Shown here one piece after another: positions 35,321-48,408 of a stretch of 64,000 nt of DNA. Position 1 is the first letter of the stretch, and each line of letters begins with the position of its first letter. Where the stretch lies: positions 87,514-151,513 of the forward strand of contig QBZD01000001.1 in the NCBI GenBank assembly GCA_003282485.1. The letters are read 5' to 3'. Both the position numbers and the translations under genes were made by a program. Source of the DNA: Pelagibacteraceae bacterium AG-333-C14. Lineage in GTDB: Bacteria > Pseudomonadota > Alphaproteobacteria > Pelagibacterales > AG-422-B15. The notes below the pieces were generated by a model, which worked only from the letters and a program-made list of their open reading frames with translations, was not told the DNA's origin and did no database searches.

Positions 35321-36128
35321 TAATTCTCATTTCTAAGTTTTTTTCAAATATTACATCATTTGATAGCAAAACATTCTCGAATTTATCATCAATCATATCA
35401 ATATAATTAATTTGCTTACCTGCTTTATTAATATTTACTTTTTTTCCAATAATTTGCATTAATTTTAATGCTAAGTCTTCTAGCAAAATGGTATCTGAAG
35501 ACTTTAAAAGATAATTCCCAGTCATAAAATTCTCACTTAAATATAATATTGTTTTAACTATTATACTTATGTGTGTGAGATTAATAAATACAGGATTACT
35601 TGGAATATTTAATTCTTTATTCAATAATATATTTACAATGAATCTATCAACAACTTTATTTCGATAATCGTTAGTTCCGAATGTGTCAAACATATATAGA
35701 TTTAAGTAATCTTTTTGGGATTTAATTAAGTGATTTAAGAAAATATTTTTGGTTTTTGAATAATGAATTTGATATTTCTCATCTAGTAGCTGAATGTAGC
35801 TAGACGTATTTAATACTTTGATATTATTTTTTATTTTTTTTAATATTTTTATTGGGAAGTTAACATTTGCATCTTCAATTTTATTTTCATCTAATTTATT
35901 TTTAGGAATAGGGTCATAATGTGTTGCTAAATTAATCAATAAATTTGAATGAAAGTTGTTAGTAAGATCTTCAGATAATTTTTCAGTAACTATGCTATTT
36001 CTATTAATTATCTCAACATTATCGTTTCTTCTGAAATTAATAACTTTCTCATATTTATTAAGCAATTCAGGGATCAAATTTTTACCTAGAAAACCAGTTC
36101 CTCCAGTTATATATATTATTTTAGACAG
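35292..36128 (-). CDS. RmlD-like/SDR nucleotide-sugar reductase with non-standard start
   Basis: About 278 residues. The first standard start codon (TTG at 36077) lies after the NAD-binding motif; reading upstream in frame gives IIYITGGTGFLGKNL, a complete Rossmann start. Between the in-frame stop and this motif there is no ATG, GTG or TTG; CTG at 36128 or ATA at 36119 are the only plausible starts. Either would overlap or abut the end of the aminotransferase gene (stop at 36116), so translation may be coupled. LINLATHY (about residue 66) is family-like, but the catalytic YxxxK is degenerate (IHYSKTK). It is likely a 4-keto-reductase of the deoxysugar path, or a decaying gene. Confidence 0.6.
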   Translation of the reverse strand: MSKIIYITGGTGFLGKNLIPELLNKYEKVINFRRNDNVEIINRNSIVTEKLSEDLTNNFHSNLLINLATHYDPIPKNKLDENKIEDANVNFPIKILKKIKNNIKVLNTSSYIQLLDEKYQIHYSKTKNIFLNHLIKSQKDYLNLYMFDTFGTNDYRNKVVDRFIVNILLNKELNIPSNPVFINLTHISIIVKTILYLSENFMTGNYLLKSSDTILLEDLALKLMQIIGKKVNINKAGKQINYIDMIDDKFENVLLSNDVIFEKNLEMRINEIRKTITL

Positions 36129-37306
36129 TTCTCAGCCTCAAATACTTTTTCAAGCATATAATCCATTTTTTCTTTTGACATTTGATTGTGACAACCTAAC
36201 AAAATACCATTTTGCATAATTTCATCACAGTTTTTGAAATCTCCAAAACTGTCCCAGTTGAATTTCTTTGCAACAGGTTGTCTGAGTATGTTTCCAGTAA
36301 AGATTGTTCTTGTCTGAATTCCTGATTTTTCTAAGAAAATTTGAAATTCCTTTCTTTTTCCCTTTAGTTCATTTTGTAATAAAATCGGAAAAGCTAACCA
36401 GCCACTTGACGAATTATTAGAATTAATAAATGTCATGAAATTATCATTGTTATTAAAAGAATTCTCAAGATATTGAAAGTTATCTTTTCTATTTTGAATG
36501 TTTCTATTAAGGTTTTTCATTTGAATCAATGCAAATGCAGCTGAAATTTCTGAGGGAATAAAATTGTATCCAATATCGTCGAATACGTATTTATCGTCAT
36601 AATCAAAACCATCAATTTGACAATCAAATCTCCTATGAAAATCTTCGCTTTCTTCATATTGAGCTGACCTTCTTCCCCAACTTCTCAAAGATTTAGCATA
36701 ATTGAAAGTTTCTATATCTCGAAAAGAGACAATTCCACCAAAACCTGCACCGGTCACTACATGTGATGCATAGAAACTAGTAGTTGAGACATCTGACCAG
36801 TCTTTAAATGATGAATTATATGTATATCCAAGTGTATCGGCTGAGTCTTCTATTACTTTTAATTTATTTTCCTTTGCAAAGCTTGCAATTTTTTCCCAAT
36901 CAGCAATATTTCCTATTAGATTAGGAACACAAATGGCAGAAACATTTTTTAAGTCTATTTTACTTAAAATTGAAGTGTCTATTTGCATTGTGCTTTTAAA
37001 AACATCTACAAAATAAGGTACCAAATTTGACTGTACAATTGGAGCAACTGTAGTTGAAAACGTAAGTGCTGGCGTAATAACTTTAGTTCCTTCTGGAAGT
37101 TTCAAAGATTTTACAGCCAGTAAGTTGGCTGAGGATCCACTATTCGTCATTAAACCATAATTTTTTCTAAATAGAGAAGAAACTTGTTTTTCAAGCTCTC
37201 TAACTTTTTCACCAGACATTAATGAAAGACGTTGATTTTCAAGCACGTCAATTACTGCATTTATTTCTTCTTTTCCGTAGTTTGCTTCAGCATAAAATAC
37301 CTTCAT
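36116..37306 (-). CDS. DegT-family enzyme with His in place of PLP-lysine (RfbH/ColD-like 3-dehydratase)
   Basis: A 396-residue aminotransferase-fold protein. In the position where aminotransferases have the Schiff-base Lys, the motif reads SFYASHVVTGAGFGG, with His182. Replacement of Lys by His is the hallmark of RfbH/E1 and ColD-type dehydratases, which use PMP or PLP to remove the C3 hydroxyl of 4-keto-6-deoxysugars, giving 3,6-dideoxyhexoses. VIEDSADTLG (about 151) holds the PLP-ring Asp, and NSGSSANLLAVKSL (about 55) the phosphate site. The clustered E1-type iron-sulfur cysteines are not evident, so a ColD-like cluster-free mechanism is more likely. It lies between rmlB and the rmlD-like gene. 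Confidence 0.78.
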   Translation of the reverse strand: MKVFYAEANYGKEEINAVIDVLENQRLSLMSGEKVRELEKQVSSLFRKNYGLMTNSGSSANLLAVKSLKLPEGTKVITPALTFSTTVAPIVQSNLVPYFVDVFKSTMQIDTSILSKIDLKNVSAICVPNLIGNIADWEKIASFAKENKLKVIEDSADTLGYTYNSSFKDWSDVSTTSFYASHVVTGAGFGGIVSFRDIETFNYAKSLRSWGRRSAQYEESEDFHRRFDCQIDGFDYDDKYVFDDIGYNFIPSEISAAFALIQMKNLNRNIQNRKDNFQYLENSFNNNDNFMTFINSNNSSSGWLAFPILLQNELKGKRKEFQIFLEKSGIQTRTIFTGNILRQPVAKKFNWDSFGDFKNCDEIMQNGILLGCHNQMSKEKMDYMLEKVFEAENCLK

Positions 37307-37308
37307 AC

Positions 37309-38343
37309 CTAGTTAATTACTCCTATTCTTTTAAAATCATTTTTTTTATCATACCAATCACTATTAAAATAGTTGATATACCAATCTATGGTTCTATCAA
37401 TTCCACCTTCAAAATTATATTTGGGAGACCATCCTATTTTACTTCTTATTTTAGAAATATCCATTGCATATCTAAAGTCGTGACCAGGCCTGTCAGTGAC
37501 ATAGTTTAAGTTAGATTTAATTTGATTTGCATCTAAACCTAGAGCTTGTGAAGTTTTATCAATTAAAATTTTAGCTATTTCATTGTTACTTAATTCACAT
37601 TCTCCACCAATATTATAAGTTTCACCTACTTTACCTTTTTGTATTACTTCTTTGATAGCCTTAACATGATCTTCGACATAAATCCAATCTCTAACATTTT
37701 TGCCATCTCCATATATTTCAATAGGTAAATTATTAATAATTCTATAAATAATATTTGGGATCAGTTTCTCTGGATTTTGAAATGGACCATAATTATTAGA
37801 GCAATTAGTTATAATAACTGGAATACCATAGGTTTTAAACCATGCCTTGACTAGTAGATCTGAACTACTTTTAGACGCAGCATAAGGAGATGAGGGGCTA
37901 ATTAAAGAGTTCTCCGTAAAAGCAGGATCACTTTTCTTTAAAGAACCATAAACCTCATCAGTTGAAATATGTATCATTTTTTTTAAGTTATTGTTCTTTT
38001 TCTTCAACAATGCCCTAAATGACTCTAGTAAATTAAACGTAGAAATAATATTAGATTCGATAAAACTTTTCGGAGACTCAATTGACCTATCTACATGACT
38101 CTCAGCAGCAAAATTAACAATAATGTCAGGATTAAAATCTATTATTGTTTTAATAGTTTTAACTTGATCTGATAAGCAAAAGTGAACATTACTAATATTA
38201 ATTAAGTTTTTTTGACTATGCTTTGGATCATTGGAGGCATAAGTATTCTTATCTATATTTAAAATCTGACTATCATTTGAAGATATAGACTTTATGAAGT
38301 TGGAACCAATAAACCCTAGACCGCCTGTTACTAAGTATTTCAT
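37309..38343 (-). CDS. rmlB: dTDP-glucose 4,6-dehydratase
   Basis: A 344-residue extended SDR. NAD motif VTGGLGFIGSNFI at the N-terminus, VNFAAESHVDRSI (about 77), the catalytic HISTDEVYGSL (about 124), SPYAASKSSSDLL with YxxxK (about 150), and NCSNNYGPFQNPEKLIP (about 178) are diagnostic of RmlB. It makes the 4-keto-6-deoxy intermediate used by the three genes downstream. No rmlA (thymidylyltransferase) is present in the window. The ATG is 97 bases downstream of the 5S rRNA 3' end in the same direction, so read-through from the rRNA promoter is possible. Confidence 0.93.
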   Translation of the reverse strand: MKYLVTGGLGFIGSNFIKSISSNDSQILNIDKNTYASNDPKHSQKNLINISNVHFCLSDQVKTIKTIIDFNPDIIVNFAAESHVDRSIESPKSFIESNIISTFNLLESFRALLKKKNNNLKKMIHISTDEVYGSLKKSDPAFTENSLISPSSPYAASKSSSDLLVKAWFKTYGIPVIITNCSNNYGPFQNPEKLIPNIIYRIINNLPIEIYGDGKNVRDWIYVEDHVKAIKEVIQKGKVGETYNIGGECELSNNEIAKILIDKTSQALGLDANQIKSNLNYVTDRPGHDFRYAMDISKIRSKIGWSPKYNFEGGIDRTIDWYINYFNSDWYDKKNDFKRIGVIN

Positions 38344-38426
38344 TATTATTTATATCATATTATATACAATAAAGTATGAAAGTAGAAAATGTGTAAGGTT
38401 ATGAAAACTAATGTGAAGTGAATAAT

Positions 38427-38570
38427 TTCACGTTTAGTAGACCTGGCAATGTCCTACTCTCCCATGCCTTAAGACAAAGTACCATCGGCGCTGGAGCCCT
38501 TAACGTTCGAGTTCGAAATGGGATCGTGTGTTACCTCTCCGCTAAAACCACCAGGTCAACTAAACGTGAA
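38427..38570 (-). repeat. 5S rRNA flanking inverted repeat (processing stem)
   Basis: The 20 bases at 38427-38446 (TTCACGTTTAGTAGACCTGG) and the 20 bases at 38551-38570 are complementary with one mismatch. The inner part of each arm is the terminal helix of the 5S RNA, and the outer ~12 base pairs extend beyond the mature ends, giving a continuous helix typical of an RNase processing site. Confidence 0.85.
38441..38557 (-). rRNA. rrf: 5S ribosomal RNA
   Basis: About 117 bases on the minus strand, last gene of the rRNA operon. Read on the minus strand it begins GACCTGGTGG and ends GCCAGGT, pairing to form helix I. Internal conserved elements include CGAACTCG, CCCATTTCGAAC and the GATGGTACT loop E/helix IV region. 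The ends are approximate within a few bases. Confidence 0.95.
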
Positions 38571-38629
38571 ATCAATACCAAATAATATTTTATTAATTAT
38601 TCTATCTTAGTGTTGCTTGTATCTTACTA

Positions 38630-41384
<2,755 letters not shown>

Positions 41385-41406
<22 letters not shown>

Positions 41407-41510
41407 TTTTATGTCTTTTGCAATACTTAGATATTTTGAATTCTCAATAAAAATTTTATTAATTTAGTATTGATGTCACTTCACGATGTAAATGGAAAAG
41501 CTTAAAACTT
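41385..41510 (-). other. tRNA-Ala to 23S internal transcribed spacer
   Basis: A spacer of about 126 bases between tRNA-Ala and 23S. Apart from the 5' arm of the 23S processing helix (41386-41406), it is plain A/T-rich sequence with no further tRNA or open frame of interest. Confidence 0.6.
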
Positions 41511-41586
41511 TGGTGGAGCTGACCGGGATCGAACCGGTGACCCCCTGCTTGCAAAGCAGGTGCTCTCCCAGCTGAGCTACAGCCCC
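41511..41586 (-). tRNA. tRNA-Ala (TGC)
   Basis: A 76-base cloverleaf on the minus strand, starting GGGGCTGTAGCTCAGCTGGG and ending with encoded CCA (41511-41513). The anticodon TGC is the complement of 41551-41553 in the loop TTTGCAA. The acceptor stem GGGGCTG / CAGCTCC has a G:U pair. It lies in the 16S-23S spacer downstream of tRNA-Ile, as in most alphaproteobacterial rRNA operons. Confidence 0.97.
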
Positions 41587-41602
41587 AAGAGAAACCACGT
41601 CA

Positions 41603-41680
<78 letters not shown>

Positions 41681-41705
41681 AAACGTAGGCTTTATAGTTT
41701 TAAAC

Positions 41706-43398
<1,693 letters not shown>

Positions 43399-43535
43399 TT
43401 ACTTTTCCAATAGCATAATCGCGCAAGCAAGTGTTACTTTTCCATTGGAAAAATAAAAAATGCCAGATTGATTATATTAAGACTAAAATAGTCATATGCC
43501 GCAGGTTCAGAGCATCACCGAACAAGGGTGAAGGT

Positions 43536-43563
43536 TTTTTATTGTATTGAGCCAAAAAGTCAA
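43536..43563 (-). promoter_or_regulatory. Probable rRNA operon promoter
   Basis: On the minus strand TTGACT (43558-43563) is a good -35 hexamer, followed after 16 bases by TAAAAA (43536-43541) as a weaker -10. It lies about 255 bases upstream of mature 16S, oriented toward it, and just precedes the structured leader. The sigma-70 type is inferred from the -35 match; the -10 assignment is less certain. Confidence 0.5.
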
Positions 43564-43707
43564 GCATCAAACATAAAATTACCCAGAAAATAAGCACTTT
43601 TCAGCCTTATAGAATAACTAATAATATCAATAGGATAGAGCACATAAAATCATTTAGTCTCGAAAGATTAATATTAGTGATGTCATAAAATATAAATTCT
43701 TTATATG

Positions 43708-43712
43708 AAAGG
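43708..43712 (+). promoter_or_regulatory. Shine-Dalgarno site fixing the M23 peptidase start
   Basis: AAAGG at 43708-43712 ends six bases before the ATG at 43719, which is ideal spacing. A TTG at 43713 in the same frame would be directly adjacent to this site, too close for initiation, so the ATG is chosen. Most other genes in the window lack a site this clear. Confidence 0.6.
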
Positions 43713-43718
43713 TTGAAA

Positions 43719-44981
43719 ATGCATCTATTAAACAAAAAATTATTGGCTTTTGTAACTGGACTGATTCTTATTAGCGCGGTCGCTTATTATTTATCAGTAT
43801 CTTTTAACGATAATAATTATATTCAAGAACCAAACGAAGTAATTAAAATTCAGAACGATAGTGCTGAGGAAGAAGATAGTTTAAACTTATTTTTTTCATT
43901 TCTTGAGTACTATGAACTTGAAGAAGGCGACACCTTTATTAGCACTCTAAAAAAAACTAACCTCAATGATAGAGAAATTGACCAATTAATTATAGCTGCA
44001 AAAGATTCAATGGAGATAAACCAACTAAGAATTGGAACGCGCATAGAAATAATTTCTGAACTTATAAAAGAAAAGAGAATTATTAAAGAAGTTGTAATTT
44101 ACCCTGATAGTGAGGAAAAAATATCAGTCTTAAGAATAGACGATAAATTTACAGTACGCAAAGACGTAAAAACACTTTACTCAGAACTCGTATTCCATGA
44201 AGTTGAAATAGATAAAAGTATCTATTCATCTCTTAAAAATATTAATGTGCCAGACAATATAATTATGTCATTTGTACAACTTTTTAGTTTTGATATTGAT
44301 TTTCAACGTGACATCAGAAACAAACATCAAATAAAAATTCTATTTGAACAATTTAAAGATAAAGATGACAAATTAATCAAAACTGGATCAATTTTTTTTG
44401 CGGAAATTGTAATGACCAAAGATGCGTATGAACTATACAAATTCGAAGATGATAATGATACTGAATATTTTAATAGTGACGGCAAAAGTGCCACAAAAGC
44501 TCTAATGAAAACTCCAATCAATGGTGCAAGATTATCATCAGCATACGGTATGAGAAAGCACCCTATCCTAGGATATAATAAAAAGCACATGGGCGTTGAC
44601 TTTGCCGCCCCCATAGGTACTCCAATAATGGCTGCTGGAACAGGGCATATTGAGTATGTTGGCACCAACGGAGGTGCTGGAAAGTATATTCGAATTAAAC
44701 ACTTGAATGGTTATAAAACAAGCTATTCTCATCTAAGTAGTTATGCTTCTGGCATAAAAAAGAATGTTCGGGTCAAACAAGGTCAAACTATCGGTTATGT
44801 CGGAAGTACAGGATTATCAACAGGTCCACATCTTCATTACGAAGTTATATTTAATGGTGAAAAAATTAATCCTATGAAGATGAAACTTCCATCAGGTAAA
44901 AAACTAAAAGGCACAAGTTTAAACAACTTTCTCGCTGAGAGGGACAGGATAAACAGTGAGATTTCAAAAATTAAGAGTTAG
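43719..44981 (+). CDS. M23 family metalloendopeptidase (LytM type)
   Basis: A 420-residue cell-wall hydrolase or hydrolase-like regulator. An N-terminal signal anchor (about 8-27) sends it to the periplasm. Residues ~55-260 form a LysM/Csd3-like middle region. The M23 domain (about 265-390) has its zinc ligands in KHMGVDFAAPIGTP (His290, Asp294) and GPHLHYE (His371, His373), with YSHLS (His338) as the catalytic His, so it should be active on peptidoglycan cross-links. It is transcribed away from the rRNA operon, and its 3' end overlaps the convergent DUF4167 gene by 11 bases. Length and layout resemble the Gram-negative MepM/NlpD-type peptidases. Confidence 0.9.
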   Translation: MHLLNKKLLAFVTGLILISAVAYYLSVSFNDNNYIQEPNEVIKIQNDSAEEEDSLNLFFSFLEYYELEEGDTFISTLKKTNLNDREIDQLIIAAKDSMEINQLRIGTRIEIISELIKEKRIIKEVVIYPDSEEKISVLRIDDKFTVRKDVKTLYSELVFHEVEIDKSIYSSLKNINVPDNIIMSFVQLFSFDIDFQRDIRNKHQIKILFEQFKDKDDKLIKTGSIFFAEIVMTKDAYELYKFEDDNDTEYFNSDGKSATKALMKTPINGARLSSAYGMRKHPILGYNKKHMGVDFAAPIGTPIMAAGTGHIEYVGTNGGAGKYIRIKHLNGYKTSYSHLSSYASGIKKNVRVKQGQTIGYVGSTGLSTGPHLHYEVIFNGEKINPMKMKLPSGKKLKGTSLNNFLAERDRINSEISKIKS

Positions 44982-45312
44982 CTTCTTCTATTGCTTTAGC
45001 AGGATCTAAAGTCTCTGCAGGTACGTTTTTCTCATCCACAGCCTCAGTTTTAATAGTTTTTGTTTCTCCATTAATATTATTTCTATCTTGTCGATCATTT
45101 ATTAAACGGCTGTAGTGCTCAGCATGCTGTAAATAATTTTCAGCGCCTATATAATCTCCTGAAGCAGCTGCATCTTTTGCTAGAACTTTATATTTTTCAA
45201 GTACTGTGGACAGATTTCCTCTAACACGGGTGGAGCTATTGCCATTAACAAAACTATCACCTGAATGTCTATTATTTGACCTTTTAAAAGGTCTACTTCT
45301 TCTATTTTTCAC
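44971..45312 (-). CDS. DUF4167 domain protein
   Basis: A small basic protein of 113 residues with a GTG start. The conserved domain (about 25-75) reads STRVRGNLSTVLEKYKVLAK, DAAASGDYIGAENYLQHAEH and YSRLIND, which is the DUF4167 pattern found widely in alphaproteobacteria directly downstream of prmC. The N-terminal ~25 residues are rich in Arg, Ser and Asn, suggesting nucleic acid binding; the C-terminal ~35 residues are acidic and probably disordered. The cellular function is unknown. It is on the same strand as prmC, about 100 bases downstream. Confidence 0.88.
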   Translation of the reverse strand: MKNRRSRPFKRSNNRHSGDSFVNGNSSTRVRGNLSTVLEKYKVLAKDAAASGDYIGAENYLQHAEHYSRLINDRQDRNNINGETKTIKTEAVDEKNVPAETLDPAKAIEEANS

Positions 45313-45414
45313 TTTGAAATTTAATTTCCTATATATTTTTGGAAAGTTCTAAATAATTCTTCTATAAGAATGTTTGTAAACTAGTGTTTACTATAAAAAT
45401 AATCAAGTTTTTAT

Positions 45415-46242
45415 TTAACTTCTTTCAGCAATAATGCATCTAGGAATATTTGATATGTCATTTTTTATAGAAATAACATTAAAGTTATTATTTTTCAATA
45501 TCTTAACGACTCCATCCAGTTGATTTATTCCTATTTCTAAGAATAAAAACTGTTTTCTCTTCATCCATTTGTCTAAGTTTTCAATAATCCTTCTGTAAAA
45601 ATAAATTCCATTTTCATCTGCAAATAATGCTTTTGATGGTTCAAAATTCCTTACATCCTTCATAATATTATTTTTTTCTTTGAATGGGATGTATGGTGGG
45701 TTACTTATAACTATATCAAATAAACTAGTATCAAAGTTAGTAAAATCTCTTTCCAGAAATTTTAGCCTATCTTTATTTAATAAAAATTCTTTATTTTTTT
45801 CTGAAATTTTTATAGCTTCTCCGTCAATTTCTACGCCTGTTCCAAAGCTTGATAAGTACTCATTTAGTAAAGATATGATTATACAACCTGACCCCGAACC
45901 TAAGTCTAAAAAATTATAAGTTTTTGTTTGATCGGAAAAACATTCAATGACTGACTCAACTAATAATTCACTATCTGATCTTGGAATAAGAACAGACTGA
46001 TCAACGTAAAAATCATTTTTCCAAAATGATTTTACATTCGTTAAGTAGGCAATTGGCTCTGAATTTTTTCTTCTATTAATTAGTTGTTCAAAGTTTTTTA
46101 AATCCTTTTCACCTACTTTTTTGTTATTAGATAAATTTATCTCTTCATTACTCAATCCAAGCACATGGGATAAAAGTAACTTTTTCTCAGAAACTGAAAT
46201 GGAATTCCCACCTGAATATAGAATCTTATCAATTGTTGTCAC
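45415..46242 (-). CDS. prmC: Release factor glutamine methyltransferase
   Basis: A 275-residue HemK/PrmC enzyme that N5-methylates the glutamine of the GGQ motif in release factors. The SAM motif is FLDLGSGSGCI (about 111-121) and the catalytic NPPY lies in IVISNPPYIPF (about 177-187). The N-terminal helical domain ends with PIAYLTNVKSFW and VLIPRSDSELLVE, both standard. It directly follows its substrate gene prfA with one base between, the usual arrangement. All key residues are present. Confidence 0.95.
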   Translation of the reverse strand: MTTIDKILYSGGNSISVSEKKLLLSHVLGLSNEEINLSNNKKVGEKDLKNFEQLINRRKNSEPIAYLTNVKSFWKNDFYVDQSVLIPRSDSELLVESVIECFSDQTKTYNFLDLGSGSGCIIISLLNEYLSSFGTGVEIDGEAIKISEKNKEFLLNKDRLKFLERDFTNFDTSLFDIVISNPPYIPFKEKNNIMKDVRNFEPSKALFADENGIYFYRRIIENLDKWMKRKQFLFLEIGINQLDGVVKILKNNNFNVISIKNDISNIPRCIIAERS

Positions 46243-46243
46243 T

Positions 46244-47293
46244 TTAACTGCTCTGATCTGCTATAATTAAATTTGAAATTACTTCCTCGAGTCCAGATGC
46301 ATTCAAAATTTGCTCTAGTTTATACAGTGTTAAATTAATTCTATGATCTGTAACTCTTCCTTGAGGAAAGTTATAAGTCCTAATTCTTTCGGATCTGTCA
46401 CCAGAGCCAATCTGGGATTTTCTCTTATCAGCAATATCGTCTTCTTGTTTTTTTCTCTCATGATCATAAAGTCTTGTTTTTAAGACAAGCATAGCTTTTG
46501 CTTTATTCTTGTGTTGTGATTTTTCATCCTGCTGTTGTACAACAATTCCTGATGGCATATGAGTAATTCTAACTGCACTATCAGTAGTATTTACATGTTG
46601 ACCTCCAGCACCACTTGAGCGAAATACATCAACTCTTATATCTTTTTCATCAATTTGAATGTCAACATCCTCAGCTTCAGGTAATACTACTACGCTGGCT
46701 GCAGAAGTATGCACTCTTCCTTGGGATTCAGTTTCAGGAACCCTTTGGACCCTATGAACACCTGATTCAAATTTCAATTTTGAATAGACGCTCTGCCCTG
46801 ATATTTTGGCTATAACTTCTTTCATGCCCCCTTTTTCAGAATCTGAGACGGACAGATAATCAACTTTCCAATTTTGATCCTCTGCATACCGCTGATACAT
46901 GCGCAATAATTCATTCGCAAATAAAGCAGCTTCATCTCCACCTGTTCCCGCTCTAATTTCAAGGATGACATCCTTTTGGTCTAATGGATCTTTAGGAATC
47001 AAAAGTTGTTTTAAGGATACTTCAGACGATTGCAGATTTAATTTTAAGTTACCAATCTCAGATTTTGCAATTTCTATCAGATCGTTATCATTTCCATCTA
47101 AAACTGCATTTAAATCTTCATGCTCTTTGAGAAGAGATAAATAAATATTTATTTGTTCTGCTAAAGGTTTAATTTCTGCATATTCTTTAGAAATCGAAAC
47201 ATATTTTTCTTTATCATTTACTGCTGTGGTTAACTCTTGTTCTAAAGAATTAAATTTATTTAATATTTTATCTAATTCGTCTCGCTTAATCAT
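46244..47293 (-). CDS. prfA: Peptide chain release factor 1
   Basis: A 349-residue class I release factor. The stop-codon recognition tripeptide is PET in [17 protein letters not shown] (residues 186-188), the PxT form specific to RF1 (UAA/UAG). The peptidyl-hydrolysis motif GGQ is at 230-232 in [18 protein letters not shown]. The conserved ending [20 protein letters not shown] is present. Its start overlaps the end of ispG by eight bases, and prmC follows at once. In many alphaproteobacteria ptsP lies between lysC and prfA; here ispG does. Confidence 0.97.
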   Translation of the reverse strand: MIKRDELDKILNKFNSLEQELTTAVNDKEKYVSISKEYAEIKPLAEQINIYLSLLKEHEDLNAVLDGNDNDLIEIAKSEIGNLKLNLQSSEVSLKQLLIPKDPLDQKDVILEIRAGTGGDEAALFANELLRMYQRYAEDQNWKVDYLSVSDSEKGGMKEVIAKISGQSVYSKLKFESGVHRVQRVPETESQGRVHTSAASVVVLPEAEDVDIQIDEKDIRVDVFRSSGAGGQHVNTTDSAVRITHMPSGIVVQQQDEKSQHKNKAKAMLVLKTRLYDHERKKQEDDIADKRKSQIGSGDRSERIRTYNFPQGRVTDHRINLTLYKLEQILNASGLEEVISNLIIADQSS

Positions 47294-48377
47294 ACATTGT
47301 TCTAACTTTTTGCTCTACAAGCTCAACTACATGATCAACAATTTCAGGATTGGTGATTTTATGATCTGCTACACCTGACAAATAAATCATATTATTACCC
47401 TTTCCTCCTCCAGTAAGTCCGATGTCACTTTTGAGTGCTTCTCCGGGACCATTAACAACACAACCAATTATAGAAAGTGTGAGAGGTGTTTTTATATGAG
47501 CAAGTCTTTGTTCTAATTTTTTAACTGTTTCAATAACCGGAAAAGCCTGTCTAGCACAAGAAGGGCAAGAGATAATTTTAATTCCTCTTGAACCTAAATC
47601 TAAGCTTTTTAATATTTCATAACCAACTTTGATTTCTTCTACTGGATCGGCAGTAAGTGATACTCTTATCGTATCTCCTATGCCCTTTGATAAAAGAGTG
47701 CCAATGCTTATTGAGGATTTAATTGACCCAGATAAGTATGTACCTGCCTCTGTTAAACCAACATGAAATGGATAATCACATAATTGAGCAAGCTTTTCAT
47801 ATGACTCAATTGTTATAAATACATCTGATGCTTTAACACTAATCTTAAAATTTTCAAAATTATTATCTTCCAACAACTTTATATTTTCTAACGCACTTTC
47901 AACCAACGCATCCGAACATGGCTCTTTATATTTAGTTAGTATTTTTTCATCAATTGATCCTGCATTAACTCCAACTCTCATACTGATATTGTTTTGCTTT
48001 GCAGCTTCGATCACTTCGATGATTTTTTCTTTCCCAATGTTTCCAGGATTAACTCTTAAACAGGCTGCACCAGCTTCTGCCGCTTCTATGGCACGTTTAT
48101 AATGAAAGTGTATATCAGCTACAATTGGAACACTTGATTGATTTACTACCTCTTTAAGAGATTCAGTAGATTCTTTATCTGGACATGAAACTCTGACAAT
48201 GTCAGCACCCTCTTCAACTAACGAATTGATTTGAGAGACTGTAGCGTCAATATCTGAAGTTAAAGTATTGGTCATTGATTGAACAGTGATTTTGGCATCA
48301 CCACCAACTTTTACATTACCAACATTAATCATTTTAGTCTTACGTCTGACTATAGTATGTTTAAATTCTTCACTCAC
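47286..48377 (-). CDS. ispG: 4-hydroxy-3-methylbut-2-enyl diphosphate synthase
   Basis: A 363-residue IspG (GcpE) of the methylerythritol phosphate isoprenoid pathway, with a GTG start. It converts ME-cPP to HMBPP. The [4Fe-4S] ligands are Cys271 and Cys274 in [11 protein letters not shown] and Cys306 in [10 protein letters not shown], with Glu313 as the fourth-position ligand. The TIM barrel begins with [11 protein letters not shown] (about 32). It is the short two-domain bacterial form. The gene overlaps prfA by eight bases and follows lysC after about 30 bases, suggesting one operon. Confidence 0.96.
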   Translation of the reverse strand: MSEEFKHTIVRRKTKMINVGNVKVGGDAKITVQSMTNTLTSDIDATVSQINSLVEEGADIVRVSCPDKESTESLKEVVNQSSVPIVADIHFHYKRAIEAAEAGAACLRVNPGNIGKEKIIEVIEAAKQNNISMRVGVNAGSIDEKILTKYKEPCSDALVESALENIKLLEDNNFENFKISVKASDVFITIESYEKLAQLCDYPFHVGLTEAGTYLSGSIKSSISIGTLLSKGIGDTIRVSLTADPVEEIKVGYEILKSLDLGSRGIKIISCPSCARQAFPVIETVKKLEQRLAHIKTPLTLSIIGCVVNGPGEALKSDIGLTGGGKGNNMIYLSGVADHKITNPEIVDHVVELVEQKVRTMYD

Positions 48378-48408
48378 GATGAAACCTTATTAACAACTTT
48401 AAATTATA

